The notes beneath the pieces are model-generated. The model worked only from the letters and a program-made list of their open reading frames with translations, had not been told where the DNA came from and made no database searches. The position numbers and the translations under genes are program-made. From Candidatus Bathyarchaeota archaeon (GTDB lineage: Archaea; Thermoproteota; Bathyarchaeia; Bathyarchaeales; SOJC01), in the NCBI GenBank assembly GCA_004376645.1, contig SOJC01000060.1:1-49480 (forward strand): a stretch of 49,480 bases of DNA, written 5' to 3'. Shown piece by piece: positions 47,118 through 49,480 of the stretch (positions are counted from its first letter, which is position 1; every line of letters starts with the position of its first letter).

Positions 47118-47615
47118 ATGGTTTCTTTACGGAATGGAGAAATCGTTGACATGTATCGCAGAATTAGCGAATCTCTCACAGATCCTTCTATGTTGGCTCA
47201 ACTTGGAGAATTCTTTGATGAGAAGCAGAGTCTGCCTGAACTGCTTGACTGGATACACTCAAAAGTGAAATTCAACAAAGCCACCACTGCTAGGCACAAT
47301 GATCCTCTAAAGATAGTTGAGTATGGCCAAGGGAAGTGTAGGGAGTTCAGTGTGTTGTTCAATGCGATCTGCCTAGCCAACGGTTATCGCGCCAGACTGA
47401 TTCTCGACTTGTCGGATCATACATGGGTGGAGGTTTGGGACGCGAAATTAGGCAGGTGGATTCACGTCGACCCTTCTGAGAAGAGGATTGATGATCCTGA
47501 GATGTATGAGAGAGATTGGAAGAAGAACTTGAAAGAAGTGTATGCCTTCGAGAAGGGTAGACGCCGAGATGTGACAGATAACTACAAGCGACGAAAACAG
47601 ACGACTGAAAGTTAG
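47118..47615 (+). CDS. Transglutaminase-like domain protein
   Basis: YGQGKCREFSVLFNAICLANGYRARLILDLSDHTWVEVWDAKLGRWIHVDPSEKRID (Cys-His-Asp triad). Confidence 0.88.
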   Translation: MVSLRNGEIVDMYRRISESLTDPSMLAQLGEFFDEKQSLPELLDWIHSKVKFNKATTARHNDPLKIVEYGQGKCREFSVLFNAICLANGYRARLILDLSDHTWVEVWDAKLGRWIHVDPSEKRIDDPEMYERDWKKNLKEVYAFEKGRRRDVTDNYKRRKQTTES

Positions 47616-47643
47616 CAGATCCACAAGGTTGCTTAAATCTTCT

Positions 47644-48972
47644 TTATAGGTTTCGGTATCTTTTCAGTTCCCAATCTGTGACTGCTCGTTGGAATTCATT
47701 CCATTCTGTTGTTTTGACTTCTAGATATTGGTTGAAGGTGTGAGAACCTAATGTCTCCTTCGCTAATTCGCTTCTCTTGAACTCTTCTATGGCTTCCTTA
47801 AGGTTTGAAGGCAAGGTTTTGATGTAGAACTTGGCGAGTCTTCGATCATCAAATCCGTATACGTCTTCCTCTACGGCAGCTGGTGGTTCGATCTGTTCTT
47901 CTATGCCTTTTAGACCTGCGGCCAGCATTATTGCAAAGGCTAAGTAGGGATTGCAGCTTGGATCTGAGCATCTGAGCTCAAGTCTTGTTGATTTCTCTCT
48001 TCCTTCACTATGCCTGGGAACTCTGATCAACGCAGAGCGGTTTCTCTGGCCCCAGCAAACGTAGACGGGTGCTTCGTATCCTCGAACAAGACGTTTGTAG
48101 CTGTTGACTGTGGGGCATAGGATAGCGGCGATTTCTCGGATGTATTTGAGTTGGCCTCCCATGAAATGGTATGCCAATGGAGATAAGCGGTATTTGTCGG
48201 CTTTTTTGTGGAAGAGGTTGCGACCTTTCTTGTCGAAGATAGATTGGTGTGTGTGCATCCCGCTTCCGTTGACGCCGTAGATTGGCTTTGGCATGAAAGT
48301 TGCATGCAGGTCTTTGTCGCCTGCAACGGTTTTGATGCATTGCTTAAGAATCATAACGTTGTCTGCGCTCTTCAACGCTTCGGAGTATTGGATGTCTATT
48401 TCGTGCTGGCTAGGAGCACATTCATGGTGGGTCATTTCAACTCTTATGTCTAGTTTCTCTAGGGTAGATACCATCAGAGCGCGTATGTTGGTTATATAAT
48501 CTTGAGGAGAGAAGTCGAAATACCCTGCAGTGTCATGGTAAGTTGTGTTCTCCTTTGACCTGAACAGGAAAAATTCCATTTCTGGACCTACATTGTAGAA
48601 GTATCCTTTCTTCTCTGCTTTTTCCAAAATGCGTTTAAGGATGTAGCGGGGGTCGCCCACAAATGGGTTCTTGCTTGGCTCGTGAACATCGCAGATTATG
48701 CGCGCGACATTTCTGTCGTCACGTGACCATGGGAGTCGGATATATGTGGATGTGTCTGGGATTAGGAGCATGTCGCTTTCGTGTATTCTGGTGAATCCTT
48801 GCACGGAGGAGCCATCAAACCATTTTCCGTTGTCGAGGCAGTTTTCTAGTTCTCTGGGAGAGATTGTGACGCTTTTCAGATTACCGTAGAGATCACTAAA
48901 CATCAAGTCGATGAATTCGATTTGGTCGCATTCAACGGTTTTTAATATTTTCTCTTTCTCTTCTTTCTCCAC
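47644..48972 (-). CDS. glnA: Glutamine synthetase
   Basis: WFDGSSVQGFTRIHESDMLLIPD, GPEMEFFLFR, ATFMPKPIYGVNGSGMHTHQS, NRSALIRVPR, ELRCSDPSCNPYLAFA. Confidence 0.96.
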   Translation of the reverse strand: MEKEEKEKILKTVECDQIEFIDLMFSDLYGNLKSVTISPRELENCLDNGKWFDGSSVQGFTRIHESDMLLIPDTSTYIRLPWSRDDRNVARIICDVHEPSKNPFVGDPRYILKRILEKAEKKGYFYNVGPEMEFFLFRSKENTTYHDTAGYFDFSPQDYITNIRALMVSTLEKLDIRVEMTHHECAPSQHEIDIQYSEALKSADNVMILKQCIKTVAGDKDLHATFMPKPIYGVNGSGMHTHQSIFDKKGRNLFHKKADKYRLSPLAYHFMGGQLKYIREIAAILCPTVNSYKRLVRGYEAPVYVCWGQRNRSALIRVPRHSEGREKSTRLELRCSDPSCNPYLAFAIMLAAGLKGIEEQIEPPAAVEEDVYGFDDRRLAKFYIKTLPSNLKEAIEEFKRSELAKETLGSHTFNQYLEVKTTEWNEFQRAVTDWELKRYRNL

Positions 48973-49095
48973 TGTCTCGCACCATTCTTTTAGAACTGTA
49001 AGGTTAATCGTATCTTGGTTTAAGAGGGAGATTAAATACTTTTTTGTTGTTTGATAAATAGATAAAAGTGTAAGGGTAGAAGGTGTTTGGCGAGT

Positions 49096-49427
49096 TTAGG
49101 CTGTTACTGTGAAGCTGAGGTCAATACTGAAGAGACTTGTTAGTTTTACTTCGGATGTGTTGCCAAGTGTGAAAGATCCTATAATGGTTGCGATTCCAGT
49201 TGTCAGGGGGGCGATATTGTTTTTCCTTCATGAAGAATTGCGAGCAGGTGGTTTACATATGCTTTGGTGATTTCGATGATTTCATCAGCTGTGTTCTTTA
49301 GAAATATGACGATGTGAGTTTGATTTACAGAGAAGTGGTCAAGGAGTAGGCTTTTCATTTGAGTGTTGAAAATTGTTTTCATCGAGTCTATGTTTCCTGT
49401 GACGAAGTTTAGGAAGATGAAGCCCAA
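49096..49427 (-). pseudogene. hypothetical protein split by an apparent 1-nt frameshift at a C6 run
   Basis: ORF 49203..49427 ends ..HEGKTISPP*; the alternate frame immediately continues LTTGIATIIGSFTLGNTSEVKLTSLFSIDLSFTVTA* to 49096. Confidence 0.4.
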
Positions 49428-49480
49428 ACCTCAGCTTCAAAAAGCGCTATAAAACAAAATTGAGTGTATATGCATCATGA

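Noticed and set aside
1-49480. CRISPR arrays, transposases, rRNA genes
   Set aside because: No regularly spaced repeats, IS inverted repeats with transposase, or rRNA core sequences seen on reading both strands.

Overview
Archaeal chromosome segment. The archaeal call rests on TBP, SRP 7S RNA, LSm, L37e, uS10, pelota, CofE, a TtuA-like sulfurtransferase, an archaeosortase and intron-bearing tRNAs. A Bathyarchaeia-like origin is my inference and is not proven. Most of the window is housekeeping or metabolic: RtcB, OGG-type and Fpg/Nei-type glycosylases, a Wtp/Mod oxyanion ABC operon with a ModE-like regulator, EtfBA plus acyl-CoA dehydrogenase, a TldD/TldE pair, glutamine synthetase, a DEAD-box helicase and several HAD or MBL hydrolases. 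Five tRNA genes are readable: Gly-TCC, Gly-CCC, Asn-GTT with an intron, an intron-bearing CAT tRNA (Ile2 or Met), and Leu-TAA with an intron. I also find an SRP RNA gene that the ORF track cannot show, and a 48-aa zinc-ribbon gene below the ORF-track cutoff. Accessory content: (i) a tyrosine integrase whose open frame runs without a stop out of the 3' half of tRNA-Leu, next to a short cluster of tiny ORFs with a 19-bp palindrome (a probable integrated-element remnant); (ii) a set of exported dockerin-like proteins, a cohesin-like/PKD membrane-anchored protein and an archaeosortase, which together suggest an archaeal surface-assembly system. No CRISPR array, rRNA or transposase was seen. Functional calls come from reading translated sequence and motifs; no database search was run.
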